From assembly GCF_023264855.1 (NCBI RefSeq), contig NZ_JAHFUW010000029.1, positions 1 to 53,797 of the forward strand: a DNA stretch of 53,797 nt. The letters are read 5' to 3'. The first letter of the stretch is position 1, and each line of letters opens with the position of its first letter. Shown here in pieces: positions 40,749 to 50,021 of this stretch. The notes under the pieces were generated by a model. It saw only the letters and a program-made list of their open reading frames with translations. It did not search any database and was not told the origin of the DNA. This stretch comes from Herbiconiux sp. (GTDB lineage: Bacteria; Actinomycetota; Actinomycetes; Actinomycetales; Microbacteriaceae). A program made the position numbers and the translations under genes.

Positions 40749-41973
40749 CGTCGTCACCTTCGGCAAGATGTGAGTGCAGGATCGCCTCATCCCCATCGAC
40801 ATCGATCAATGATGCCAGCGTCGAGCTGATGTGCTGGATGATCGCAGTCTTAACTCTCTCAACGGACACTGGTGTCCAGACGCAAATTTCGGCCAATTCC
40901 GAAGTCACGACGACTGGATGTTCCAGTGCGTTGCTGTTTACCTCTACCTCCAGGCCCGTGGGCCCCTGGCGGGGCACGAGGTGTAGTTCGATTTCATCCA
41001 CGGAGAATGTACATGCCAATCGACTTGTGTCTACTATCCGGATTAGTTGCAGGTCGCCTTCCAGAAGTCGCCAGCGCAGCTCCGCAGGGAGCGGGTAATT
41101 CGATGGGGATGGCCGGCGGTGGGACGAAGACTCGACTAGTTCATTCAGAAAGGCGAAAGCAATAGCGCTATCTCCCTCGATCTGCGGCATTGCGCTTTGA
41201 ATGGCGGAGAGCAATGCGGATCGATCGGCGTCCTTCGCGCAGGCAAGCAACACATCTCGGTCACCCAGCTCATGCGTAGCGATCCCATGTGGCGACGTGA
41301 TACTTGCCTCTAGTAGCAGCGCCACTTGCTCATAGTCGGGTTCCGGCAGATCGTAGGCGACGGCAACTCGAGTTTTGTCGCCCTCATCGACAAAGCTGGA
41401 CTGGAGGTAGCGCGCCGCTTGCTCACCGCGAGCCTTTTGTCTAGCGAGGCGGCCAGAAGGTGTGCCTGACGGAGATGGCCGATTCTTGCACTCGACGATA
41501 GCGATGCTGTTCTCGCCCACAGCGATGATGTCTCCAACCCCGATGAGTGTTGTCAGATCAGCCAGGATTGGGATCGAGCCCGCAAGCTTTATCTCGCGAG
41601 CTCGTTCGAACACGAACTCGAAATCGTCTCCCTGTGAGGCGATGTGAGCCGGTTTGCCCGGGGCCCGAGAGAGAGTACGGATCGTGTGGGCGGGTAGTAG
41701 CTCATGTACGAGGGCGTCCCCGATGACGCGGAGGAGATGACGGTGACGCTTCGCATCGTCACGATTTTCGCCGCGCGACTCATGCTCTCCACTAATAATC
41801 GCGTTCGCTAGCCGTCGTTGCCAGGCCAACACATCGCCAGTGCGAGGTAGTGCACAGAACTCCGCCAAGAGTTCTTTACGCTCTTCGGCGAATCCACGTT
41901 GCTCGAGCTGAGATTCATCATGATCAGAAATTGGAGGCTCTATTCGCGATGCCCTTTGGTGATGGTGATGCAT
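40702..41973 (-). CDS. Cargo gene C: PD-(D/E)XK-like nuclease protein, antisense
   Basis: A 423-residue protein. A restriction-type core is visible: LTTLIGVGDIIAVGENSIAIVECKNRPSP (about residues 150-178), where GD...ECK fits PD-(D/E)XK. Its lead-in contains GDDFEFVFERAREIK. The rest is helical, with LPEPDYEQVALLLEASI and a beta-rich end. The N-terminus MHHHHQRAS is odd: four histidines directly after the start. The ATG at 41973 has a GAGG too close to serve well. The gene's last codons overlap the DUF2075 fragment 3 sequence, so its 3' junction is right in that frame. Not matched to a known system. Confidence 0.55.
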   Translation of the reverse strand: MHHHHQRASRIEPPISDHDESQLEQRGFAEERKELLAEFCALPRTGDVLAWQRRLANAIISGEHESRGENRDDAKRHRHLLRVIGDALVHELLPAHTIRTLSRAPGKPAHIASQGDDFEFVFERAREIKLAGSIPILADLTTLIGVGDIIAVGENSIAIVECKNRPSPSGTPSGRLARQKARGEQAARYLQSSFVDEGDKTRVAVAYDLPEPDYEQVALLLEASITSPHGIATHELGDRDVLLACAKDADRSALLSAIQSAMPQIEGDSAIAFAFLNELVESSSHRRPSPSNYPLPAELRWRLLEGDLQLIRIVDTSRLACTFSVDEIELHLVPRQGPTGLEVEVNSNALEHPVVVTSELAEICVWTPVSVERVKTAIIQHISSTLASLIDVDGDEAILHSHLAEGDDVTYVTRYRSEGGEVR

Positions 41974-42039
41974 CCTCGAGAGATGAGAATCATCGATTGG
42001 ACGAAATCGAAGTAGTTCGTCTCGCAGGCTCAGGGCTAG

Positions 42040-42189
42040 TTAGTCGGCAGAATCGACGTAGTTCTGGAGGAGTTCCTTCACAACGTCGGTCAGTGTTCGG
42101 CCCTGCCGCGCCGCTTTTGCCTGAGCCGCCGAGTAGAGCTCGGGCGGAATCCGGAAAGACCTGTGTGGCGTCTTGGGCTGATTGGGCAT
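42040..42189 (-). CDS. Small ribbon-helix-helix protein (CopG/Arc-like)
   Basis: A 49-residue protein. HRSFRIPPELYSAAQAKAAR is the strand and first helix, and TLTDVVKELLQNYV is the second. This size is typical of single-domain repressors or lone antitoxins. ATG at 42189 is used. The dyad CATTG-CAATG (42187-42198) overlaps its start and could be its own operator. No toxin gene is beside it. Confidence 0.6.
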   Translation of the reverse strand: MPNQPKTPHRSFRIPPELYSAAQAKAARQGRTLTDVVKELLQNYVDSAD

Positions 42190-42252
42190 TGACCAATGGT
42201 GCCAGAGGTTCACGGCTTGCGGGGTGTACATCCACCTCGTATCATTGGTGGT

Positions 42253-42645
42253 ATGACACCCTCAACCATGTTCAGCTCTTTGATCGTTCCGACGTATCTC
42301 GCCGATGAGTTCAGGCGCCGGGCGCACAGTGATGGTGTGTGCGCCAATGAAGCCCTCATTCACTTGCTCTCCGACTGGGTGAATGATCCCGAACCAAAGT
42401 CTGATTGGAAGGACCTGGCGAAGTCTCTCTACGAGTCCGAGCAAGACATCGCTTGCAGTGGCGATGCTGGCGGCGACGTACTGCTGCTTGATCGGGGGTA
42501 TACCGCGGGCCAACTTCGCCGATGCCGAAACTGTGGGATTCGCGTGCCAAAGGTTGTTCGGATCATGCCATGGAAGGCTTGCTCAGAGGACTGCGCCGAC
42601 ACCCTCTGGATTAGGGCCAACGATTGCGAGATCGAAGCGTTGTAA
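42253..42645 (+). CDS. Hypothetical protein with a ribbon-helix-helix-like N-terminus and zinc-ribbon-like end
   Basis: A 130-residue protein. IVPTYLADEFRRRAHSDGVC, then ANEALIHLLSDWV, looks like a ribbon-helix-helix fold. The C-terminal CRNCGIRVPKVVRIMPWKACSEDC has two cysteine pairs (CxxC and CxxxC) as in zinc ribbons. It diverges from the small repressor gene. The pair could share an operator at 42187-42198. No family name is available. ATG at 42253 follows GGTGG. Confidence 0.5.
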   Translation: MTPSTMFSSLIVPTYLADEFRRRAHSDGVCANEALIHLLSDWVNDPEPKSDWKDLAKSLYESEQDIACSGDAGGDVLLLDRGYTAGQLRRCRNCGIRVPKVVRIMPWKACSEDCADTLWIRANDCEIEAL

Positions 42646-43079
42646 ATTGAAAGTTCTGTGTCTTAGCCTAGATCGCGTAGTGCTATGGGTCGTGACCAAT
42701 CCCGACGTGATAGGCGCCGGGGACTGCTGTACGAAAAGATGACTCTGGCACTTATCCATCCAACGGGCCCCTGCGACTCTACGCCGGCGGCTAGAGCGTA
42801 GCTGCCGTGCACGAGTGGTGTGCTCAGTAGATCGTTGGAGCGGGCTCGAGCGCTGGGGTCCGCGCTGCAGCGGCGGTGAGCATCGTCCGCAAGGTCGCAG
42901 GCTCCAAGCAGGCCCGCAACAACGCGCTCCTCGCGACGATGACGTGCTGGACGCTGCGGGCGCGCTATTGTTGGCAGCCGCCACGCCTGTCACGCGTACT
43001 TGTGGATGGTGTCTGGGCGCCTCGGTACTCTGAGGGTGAACCATCTTCCTGGGAATCCGGGAAGCGACGAAGGAGCGCC
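42646..43079 (+). other. Non-coding stretch before the helicase operon
   Basis: About 434 bp. No gene has support on either strand. An open frame continues upstream of 43080 in the helicase frame to 42876, but the residues look unlike the family and the ribosome site is at 43080. It should hold the promoter of the helicase-methyltransferase operon; TACTCT near 43025 is the best -10-like element. I see no RNA gene. Confidence 0.4.
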
Positions 43080-46000
43080 GTGACCCGGATTTTCGACAAC
43101 ATCGAGCTTCGCCTCGGCGAGCACCTCCAGGCGACGCTGAACGACTTTGATCGGATGGATGTCGCGGTCGGGTACTTCAATCTTCGGGGCTGGAGCGAGT
43201 TCGATCAGATCGTCGCGGCCAGAGAGGCCTCGGGGGCGCCCGTTGCGCGGATCCTCATCGGAATGGTCTTCGCCGGACCCGAAGAAGAGACGCTCGACCA
43301 GCTTCAGGCGACCGTAGACGGGCAGCCGCGCCCTGATGCGGATGCGCAGATTTCGAAGGAGCGGAAGGCGCAGCTCCTCGACCATTTACGGGTGCAGCTG
43401 ATGCGAGGAGTTCCTACGGCCGCCGATCGCAAGACGCTCGCGTCCCTTCGCGAGCATCTGGAGGCCGGCAAGGTCGAGGTGCGGGTATTCACGCGTCGTC
43501 CGCTCCACGGCAAAACCTTCATCTTCCATCGCCATGATCTCAACTCGCCGATCATGGGATTCGTCGGCAGCAGCAACCTGACTGCGCCGGGGCTGAACTC
43601 GAACCTCGAACTCAACGTAGACGTGCCGGATTCGTTTGGTGGCGGCAAGGATCTTGCGGCGTGGTTCGAAGCTCGATGGAACGACCCGCACAGCCGAGTC
43701 GTCACTGCTGATTTGCTGGCGCTGCTTGATGAGTCGTGGGCTTCGGTGAAACCAAAGCCTCCCTACGAGGTGTTCCTCAAACTTTGTTACGACCTTTCGC
43801 GTGATGTTCGAGAAGGCCAGGACGAGTACTCCGTCCCGCTCGAGGTGCAGTCCGAACTTCTCGAGTACCAGGCAACGGCCGTGCGCACACTTGCGCGCAG
43901 GATCGTCACGCGCGGCGGCACCATGCTGGGCGATGTGGTCGGTCTCGGCAAGACAATTACTGCCGTCGCGGTCGCGCTGATGCTTCGCGAGGAGCACGGG
44001 TATCTTCCCCTGGTCGTCTGCCCGAAGAACTTAAAGCAGATGTGGGAGGACTACTTCGACGCCTACGAGGTTCCAGGACGTGTCGTCTCCTACACCGAGG
44101 CGCACAACGTGCTGCCGGCGATCAGTCGCTACCGGTTCGTCATCATCGATGAATCCCACACGCTCCGAAACGACAAGCGGCGTGACTATCAGGCCGTGCT
44201 GGAGTACATCGATCGGGTTGGGGCGAAGGCGCTGCTGCTGACGGCGACGCCGTATAACCGACGCTTCGAGGACGTGGCAAACCAGCTCGGACTCTTCATC
44301 CAGCCCGATGAGGATCTTGGCATCTCGCCGGTCAACGCGCTCGCGGCGGATCCGAGGCTCGCTGACCGCGTTGATGGCAAGGTCACCACGCTGCAGGCGT
44401 TCAAGCGATCCGAGGATGCGGACGACTGGAAGCGACTCATGAGCGAGCACCTGGTGCGGCGCACCAGGACGTTCATCAAGAACAACTACTCCGAGACTGA
44501 CGACGACGGATCGAAGTACCTCCGGTTCGCTGACGGCACCAAGTTCCGATTCCCCGACCGTGTTGCTCGTCCGATCGACCACCCGTTCGAGCACGGCGAT
44601 CCTGCCGCGCTGATGGTCAGCGATGAGACGCTCAACACCCTGCAAAACCTCATACTTCCGCGCTACTCGCTCACCGCGTACGTCGACGAGAAGCGCAAGT
44701 CCGAATGGTCGGTGGAGGACAAGGGGATCGTCGAAAACCTGCGTCGCGCGCGAGGTCAGGTGGCAGGCTTCGTGCGCACCACGCTGTATAAACGACTTTC
44801 GTCGGGTGGCTATGCGTTCACGCTTTCGCTACGGCGTCACGTCGCGCGGAACGAATTGTTCCTCTACGCGATCGATAGCGGCCTTCCGTTGCCGACCGGC
44901 ACTATCCAGGAGGCGGATCTCTTGGACGACGACGACATCATCGAACACGAGGTGGATGACATGGAGCGGCTTGGGGATGCGGCCGCGCAGCGCTATCAGG
45001 CGTTGGTCGATGCGGATCCTGCCTACGTGACGTGGATCCGTCCGGAACTGTTCACTCCGGGCCTAAGAGACGCACTGCGCGCCGATACCGAGGCGCTTGC
45101 CGCCCTCCTGGACGCGTACGGGCCGTGGGAAATCGGACGCGACTCTAAACTAGCCGCGCTTGCCAGGTTGATCGCGGACGAGCACCCAGGCGACAAGGTC
45201 CTGGTCTTCACGGAGTACAAAGACACCGCCAACTACGTCGCGACCGCCCTCCGTTCAATGGGGATCGATGCCGTGGATTCCGCAACAGGAGACGACGAAG
45301 ATCCCACTCAGCTCGCACGTCGCTTCTCTCCCCGTTCGAACAGGCTGCGCGGTAAGGGCGACGTCGAACGCGGGGGTGATGAGCTTCGTGTGCTTATCTC
45401 CACTGATGTCCTCAGCGAAGGACAGAACCTCCAGGACGCGCACATCGTCGTCAACTACGACTTGCCGTGGGCTATCGTCCGTCTGATTCAGCGCGCTGGT
45501 CGTGTCGACCGTGTTGGGCAAGAGTCTTCCGAAGTCCTGCTCTACTCGATCTTCCACGGATCTCTGAACAACGTCCTTTCGCTTCGTCAGCGCATCGCAG
45601 ACCGACTGCAGCAGAACGCGCAGGCCTTCGGCTCCGACGAGCAGTTCTTCGGCTCTGAGGACGAGGTTCGGGCGATCAACGACCTCTACAACGGCACCCT
45701 CGACGAGGCCGAGGACGTTGAGGACATCGACGCGGCGAGCCTGGCGTATCAGTACTGGAGTAACGCACTGGAGCAGACCCCGGATGCCGCAGAGCGTGCT
45801 CGTCGCCTGCCGGATCTGGTCGACGCGACCCGCGCAAAGCGTGTCACCGACATTGAACCGGGGGTCGGCTGCTACATCCGCACTGAGGCCGGCATCGACG
45901 GCTTTGGGTGGACTACTCCCGCCGGTGAAACTCGACTTCTGACAGGATTCGAGGCGCTCCGTGTCTTCGAGAGCAGCCCGGACGAACCCTCGGTGGAGCG

Positions 46001-46346
46001 GCTGCCGAACCAGGACGAGTTGATTACCGATCTCGTGCGTGGCCCTCTCGCCAACCCGATCGTCGCCGCGGGGCGTCTCCGAGGGGTTCGGCGACAGATC
46101 TGGAAGCGACTCGGCGAGAGCCTCTTCGATTTCGGGCCCGAGGCATCAGCAGCGCTTGATCTGCTCTACCAGCACCCGCTGACCAACGAAGCAGACCGAC
46201 GGCTTCGCAACGCCGTACGCAACGGCGCGTCGGATGACGAGCTTGCCAGCCGTGTCGCCGCATTGGCTCGGGAGGACAAGCTCGTCATCGAACGTCGATC
46301 GGGCAACGACTCCATTCGCATCGTGAGCACCATGGGAGTGAGTTAG
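43080..46346 (+). CDS. PLD-nuclease/SNF2-type helicase fusion
   Basis: A 1,088-residue protein. A phospholipase-D-like nuclease domain at about 1-200 has its HxK in LHGKTFIFHRHD and the rest of the motif in GFVGSSNLTAPGLNSN. The SNF2 helicase follows: GDVVGLGKTITAVAV (Walker A, about 285), IIDESHTLRND (DESH, about 355) and LLLTATPYNRR. The second RecA domain has VLVFTEYKDTANYVA and the final motif NYDLPWAIVRLIQRAGRVDR. GTG at 43080 follows GAAGGAG. Two bases separate it from the methyltransferase gene. The pair is likely a restriction-modification-like or DISARM-related defence unit; this is inference. Confidence 0.85.
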   Translation: MTRIFDNIELRLGEHLQATLNDFDRMDVAVGYFNLRGWSEFDQIVAAREASGAPVARILIGMVFAGPEEETLDQLQATVDGQPRPDADAQISKERKAQLLDHLRVQLMRGVPTAADRKTLASLREHLEAGKVEVRVFTRRPLHGKTFIFHRHDLNSPIMGFVGSSNLTAPGLNSNLELNVDVPDSFGGGKDLAAWFEARWNDPHSRVVTADLLALLDESWASVKPKPPYEVFLKLCYDLSRDVREGQDEYSVPLEVQSELLEYQATAVRTLARRIVTRGGTMLGDVVGLGKTITAVAVALMLREEHGYLPLVVCPKNLKQMWEDYFDAYEVPGRVVSYTEAHNVLPAISRYRFVIIDESHTLRNDKRRDYQAVLEYIDRVGAKALLLTATPYNRRFEDVANQLGLFIQPDEDLGISPVNALAADPRLADRVDGKVTTLQAFKRSEDADDWKRLMSEHLVRRTRTFIKNNYSETDDDGSKYLRFADGTKFRFPDRVARPIDHPFEHGDPAALMVSDETLNTLQNLILPRYSLTAYVDEKRKSEWSVEDKGIVENLRRARGQVAGFVRTTLYKRLSSGGYAFTLSLRRHVARNELFLYAIDSGLPLPTGTIQEADLLDDDDIIEHEVDDMERLGDAAAQRYQALVDADPAYVTWIRPELFTPGLRDALRADTEALAALLDAYGPWEIGRDSKLAALARLIADEHPGDKVLVFTEYKDTANYVATALRSMGIDAVDSATGDDEDPTQLARRFSPRSNRLRGKGDVERGGDELRVLISTDVLSEGQNLQDAHIVVNYDLPWAIVRLIQRAGRVDRVGQESSEVLLYSIFHGSLNNVLSLRQRIADRLQQNAQAFGSDEQFFGSEDEVRAINDLYNGTLDEAEDVEDIDAASLAYQYWSNALEQTPDAAERARRLPDLVDATRAKRVTDIEPGVGCYIRTEAGIDGFGWTTPAGETRLLTGFEALRVFESSPDEPSVERLPNQDELITDLVRGPLANPIVAAGRLRGVRRQIWKRLGESLFDFGPEASAALDLLYQHPLTNEADRRLRNAVRNGASDDELASRVAALAREDKLVIERRSGNDSIRIVSTMGVS

Positions 46347-46348
46347 CC

Positions 46349-49126
46349 GTGGGCAATTCCGAATTTCTGGATCTCGTCGATCGGCGGGACTTCCGAGACC
46401 TCTTCGTGGACCGCCTGGGGTGGAGCAACCCAGATCAGAGAGACTTCGAGGTGGCCACTGAGAGCGGCACGTACCGACTGACGCAGGTTGCTGGGTTCAA
46501 AGGCCTGCGCGTGTGGTTCCACGATGGAATGCCTTCGCGGTCGGAGCAGCGTCTGATCGACCAGACGATCGGTGCGAAGAATCTCGAGCGCCTCGTCATA
46601 TTTGCGGACGAGCAGAGCCAGGCATGGCGGTGGCCACGACGGGCGCAGATGGGAGGCGCCAACGCAAAGCTTGTCCTTCACGAGCGCCGAATCGGTGACA
46701 GCGACGCCCGACTTGTCCGCCAGCTTCAGGCCATCACGATCGGCTTCGACGAAGAACTGACGCTTGTCGATCTCCTCTCGCGGATGCGCGGAGCGTTTGA
46801 TCACGAAGCGGAAACCACCGCTGCCCAGGCCGCTCGACTCATGAACATGCTCTACGCCGAGCTCGAAACCTCCGGGTGGAACCAACACAACTCGACGTTG
46901 CTCCTTGCTCGGCTCCTCTTTCTTTACTTCGCCGACGACTCAGGCATGTGGAAGCACCCAGTCCGCCCCGACCAGTTCCAGGCCTTCCTTGTTGACAACA
47001 CCACGGCGGATACTTTGGCTGATGATCTGAGTGCACTGTTCGAGGCACTTAGCCAAGAGCGGCGCCGGCCTGGGCTGCCGGAAGTGGTCCAAGAGTTTCG
47101 ATACGTCAATGGCGGGCTATTCACTGACGAGTTCACCATGGGACCGCTCACTCATGCGTTCCGTACTGAACTGATCGATGCGGGCGACTTCGACTGGTCG
47201 GTCATCTCGCCGGCCATCTTCGGCTCAATGTTTCAGACGGTGAAAGACAAGAAGTCTCGGCGCCACGGCGGCGAGCACTACACGACTGAGGAGAGCATTC
47301 TTCGCACGATCGAGCCGCTGTTCCTCACTGAGTTCCGGCAACGCTTGGAAAGCAGTCGGAACGATCGCGGGCAACTCACAAAACTTCACAACGATCTCGG
47401 GCGAGTTCGAGTGCTCGACCCTGCGTGCGGATGTGGCAACTTCCTGATCGTTGCCTACCGCGAGCTTCGTGCGCTCGAACTCGACCTACTTCTTCGACAG
47501 CGTCAGCTTGACCTGCAAGACAAGGGCAAAGACTTTGCTCAGCTCTCGTTCGATGTCACCGGCCATCTCAAAGTCCGTCTCGATCACTTCTATGGCATCG
47601 AGATTGAGGAGTGGCCTGCCCGCATCGCCGAGACCGCGATGTTGCTTGTCGATCACCTCGCCAACCAGCGAATGGAACAGGACTTTGGGTATGCCCCCGA
47701 CCGCCTGCCCATTCGGATCGCGCCGACTATTCTCAAGGGGAATGCTCTCCGGGCGGATTGGCGCAAGCTGGTAGAACCTACGCCCGACGTCATCATTGTT
47801 GGCAACCCGCCGTTTATCGGCCAGTACACGAAGACCGCTGAGCAAACGGCCGACGTACGCAGAATCTGGGGAGCCCGCTACAACGGGTATCTAGACTACG
47901 TCACCTGCTGGTACGCGCTAGCGGCTGAATACTTCGGAGACTTGGCGGGGAGGTGGGCATTCGTCTCCACAAACTCGATATCTCAGGGCGAAGCCGCGGA
48001 GCACTTATGGCGTCCGATTTTGGAAGCGGGGTGGCGGTGTAGATTCGCGCATCGATCCTTCCAATGGGTAACTGAGGCGCCAGATGGCGCCGCGGTTCAC
48101 GTATCGATCATTGGCTATGACAAGCGGACGGTTCCGAAGGCGGTGCTGTGGACTTACCCCGAGGGAGGGAGAGGTGAAGGCACCCCGGCGGACGTTCCTA
48201 ACATCAATCCCTACCTCCTGCCCGCTTCAAACGTCTTCGTTTCAAGTTCGACTCGTCCTGTTGTTCCATGGCTACCGGCAGTGACTAAGGGCAGTCAACC
48301 AACTGATGACGGGAACTTCTTTGTCGAGGCCAGCCAACTTGCGCGGGTACGTGCTGACGGCGTAGCAGCGAAGTACCTTCGACAGTTCGTTGGCGCTAGG
48401 GAGCTGCTGCACGACATCGAGCGCTGGTGCATTTGGCTCGAAGCGATCGACGATGCCGAGATCGCTGCGAGCGAGTTCTTGACCGAGCGAGTAGCGGCCG
48501 TGCGTGAATTCCGCCTCAATAGCAAAAAGGCCGCAACCCGCGCAAAGGCCGCAACCCCGCATCTCTTCGATGAGAGGCGACAGCCGCGCACGAGCTATCT
48601 TGGCATTCCGCGCCATGTGGGTCAGACGCGGGAGTTCTTTACAGCAAAGCGACTACCGCCAGAGGTAATTTGCGGTGACGCCAATTTTATGGTTGAGGAC
48701 GCCGACGGGTTTGCGCTCGGTGTTCTGTCTTCATCAATGTTCATTCTCTGGATGCGCGGCGTTGGTGGACGGATTAAGTCCGACCTTCGATTCTCAAACA
48801 CGTTCGTGTACAACTCGTTCCCGCTGCCTCCCGTCAGCGAGCAGCGGCGACGCGCGTTGGTAAAAGCCGCGGCCCAGCTGGTTGCCGCGCGCGGGAGATA
48901 TAGCAACGAGTCGCTGGCGGATTTGTACGAAATTGGCCGAATACCCGAGCCTGTTCGTCAGGCTCACGCTGCAATTGATGCCGTCATCGACGCAGTGTTC
49001 GGCGTTCAGCCGGAGTCGACCACGGAGGCGCGCCAGCGACTCATGTTGAGGCGTTACTCGAAGCTGACACAGCAGGATCCGCCTGAAGGCGCACTTTTCG
49101 ACTTCGATGACTTCGTGAGCCCGTAG
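46349..49126 (+). CDS. Type IIG/MmeI-like N6-adenine DNA methyltransferase
   Basis: A 925-residue methyltransferase. Motif I is VLDPACGCGNFLIVAYREL (about residue 357), the catalytic motif IV is VGNPPFIGQY (NPPF, about residue 486), and a target-recognition-like region follows. The N-terminal 170 residues have RSEQRLIDQTIGAKNLERLVIFADEQ, a part that could be nuclease-like. NPPF or NPPY marks adenine-N6 activity. The start is GTG at 46349. With the PLD-SNF2 helicase upstream it probably marks self DNA, and the helicase partner acts on unmarked DNA. The order is helicase first, then methyltransferase. Confidence 0.83.
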   Translation: MGNSEFLDLVDRRDFRDLFVDRLGWSNPDQRDFEVATESGTYRLTQVAGFKGLRVWFHDGMPSRSEQRLIDQTIGAKNLERLVIFADEQSQAWRWPRRAQMGGANAKLVLHERRIGDSDARLVRQLQAITIGFDEELTLVDLLSRMRGAFDHEAETTAAQAARLMNMLYAELETSGWNQHNSTLLLARLLFLYFADDSGMWKHPVRPDQFQAFLVDNTTADTLADDLSALFEALSQERRRPGLPEVVQEFRYVNGGLFTDEFTMGPLTHAFRTELIDAGDFDWSVISPAIFGSMFQTVKDKKSRRHGGEHYTTEESILRTIEPLFLTEFRQRLESSRNDRGQLTKLHNDLGRVRVLDPACGCGNFLIVAYRELRALELDLLLRQRQLDLQDKGKDFAQLSFDVTGHLKVRLDHFYGIEIEEWPARIAETAMLLVDHLANQRMEQDFGYAPDRLPIRIAPTILKGNALRADWRKLVEPTPDVIIVGNPPFIGQYTKTAEQTADVRRIWGARYNGYLDYVTCWYALAAEYFGDLAGRWAFVSTNSISQGEAAEHLWRPILEAGWRCRFAHRSFQWVTEAPDGAAVHVSIIGYDKRTVPKAVLWTYPEGGRGEGTPADVPNINPYLLPASNVFVSSSTRPVVPWLPAVTKGSQPTDDGNFFVEASQLARVRADGVAAKYLRQFVGARELLHDIERWCIWLEAIDDAEIAASEFLTERVAAVREFRLNSKKAATRAKAATPHLFDERRQPRTSYLGIPRHVGQTREFFTAKRLPPEVICGDANFMVEDADGFALGVLSSSMFILWMRGVGGRIKSDLRFSNTFVYNSFPLPPVSEQRRRALVKAAAQLVAARGRYSNESLADLYEIGRIPEPVRQAHAAIDAVIDAVFGVQPESTTEARQRLMLRRYSKLTQQDPPEGALFDFDDFVSP

Positions 49127-49195
49127 CCTCCGACAGTTCCCGTTCGGTGAACCAGGAGCCGCAATGACACGCCAAGAGTGAAAGTGAGTGCGTAA

Positions 49196-49216
49196 TATAC
49201 TGACTAACGGCTAGTC
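49196..49216 (+). promoter_or_regulatory. Candidate promoter and dyad for the four-gene nuclease unit
   Basis: TATACT (49196-49201) is a good -10 element. GACTA and TAGTC (49202-49206 and 49212-49216) form exact inverted arms around ACGGC, just after it. A site overlapping the transcription start is typical of autorepression, and the second gene of the unit encodes an XRE-type DNA-binding domain. No -35 element is clear. The link is inference. Confidence 0.45.
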
Positions 49217-49223
49217 TGAGTTC

Positions 49224-50021
49224 ATGACCGCAGAAGATGAAGCCCTCGCCGCTCTCCAGGCATCCGCGCTCCTCGATGTCTTGAAGTGGGGAGCGCCGGT
49301 GTCGTTCGAGGCGACGGATCAGCTCTACGACGAAGACCAGGGCCACGATCAGGGCGTCGTCGGCTACCTCAATTTCAAGCACCTCCAGGATCTCATCGAT
49401 CGGGCGACCTCCAACGGACGGTTCAAGTTGGGCGAGGGACTCGACAGCCTCGGTGGAGACGTGCTCAAGCGCGGCATCACGCCGCAGGCGTTCAACGCGA
49501 TGCCGCACCTCGCGGCGGGCGTCGTTGTGCGTCGGGACTACAAGCAGTCTCCTGGCTGGGCGGTGGAGGGCTACCGGGTGCTGTTGCAGTCCTACCCCTT
49601 TGGCAAGGTCGACGACATCAAGTGGGTACAGCGTAGTGACGCGAAGAGGCGCGTCGCGGATCAGCTGTTCGTCGGCGACAACACGCTCTTCAGCGACGAA
49701 GAGTTCGGTCTCGAATCGATCCCGGGTATCCCGGACGACGACGACTTCTCCGGCGTGACGCTGATCGCGGCCCACGCCTTCAACCCGACCACCAAGCAGT
49801 TCGAGCTCTACATCGGCCAGAGCAAAAATCCGGAGCACGTAGACGACTCCTGCTGGCACTGGAAGAAGCTGCTGCTCTCCGGCGGTACCCCGACGGGCGG
49901 CACGGGCCTGCCAGTCGCGCCAACGATGCCGAGCGGTGGCGCTTCGACGGATGTCGAGGACGTGCCGGTGCGGATCAAGCGAACGGGCGCGGGCGAAGGG
50001 TCGGGCGCGGCGAATGGTTGA
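49224..50021 (+). CDS. Unknown protein, first gene of the ImmA/OLD/UvrD unit
   Basis: A 265-residue protein, not recognised. Residues about 5-35 are helical. GYLNFKHLQDLIDRATSNGRFKLGEG and VVVRRDYKQSPGWAVEGYRVLL suggest an alpha/beta fold. FNPTTKQFELYIGQSKNP near residue 190 is a beta hairpin. The last 50 residues are Gly/Pro-rich and look disordered. No membrane segment or cysteine pair is visible. ATG at 49224 has no strong ribosome site, but the promoter-like element is 23 bases before it. Its end overlaps the XRE-ImmA gene by 8 bp, so it belongs to the same unit. Confidence 0.6.
   Translation: MTAEDEALAALQASALLDVLKWGAPVSFEATDQLYDEDQGHDQGVVGYLNFKHLQDLIDRATSNGRFKLGEGLDSLGGDVLKRGITPQAFNAMPHLAAGVVVRRDYKQSPGWAVEGYRVLLQSYPFGKVDDIKWVQRSDAKRRVADQLFVGDNTLFSDEEFGLESIPGIPDDDDFSGVTLIAAHAFNPTTKQFELYIGQSKNPEHVDDSCWHWKKLLLSGGTPTGGTGLPVAPTMPSGGASTDVEDVPVRIKRTGAGEGSGAANG

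Noticed and set aside
42876-43079. An upstream extension of the PLD-SNF2 helicase
   Set aside because: There is no ribosome site or family similarity; GTG at 43080 with GAAGGAG is a better start.
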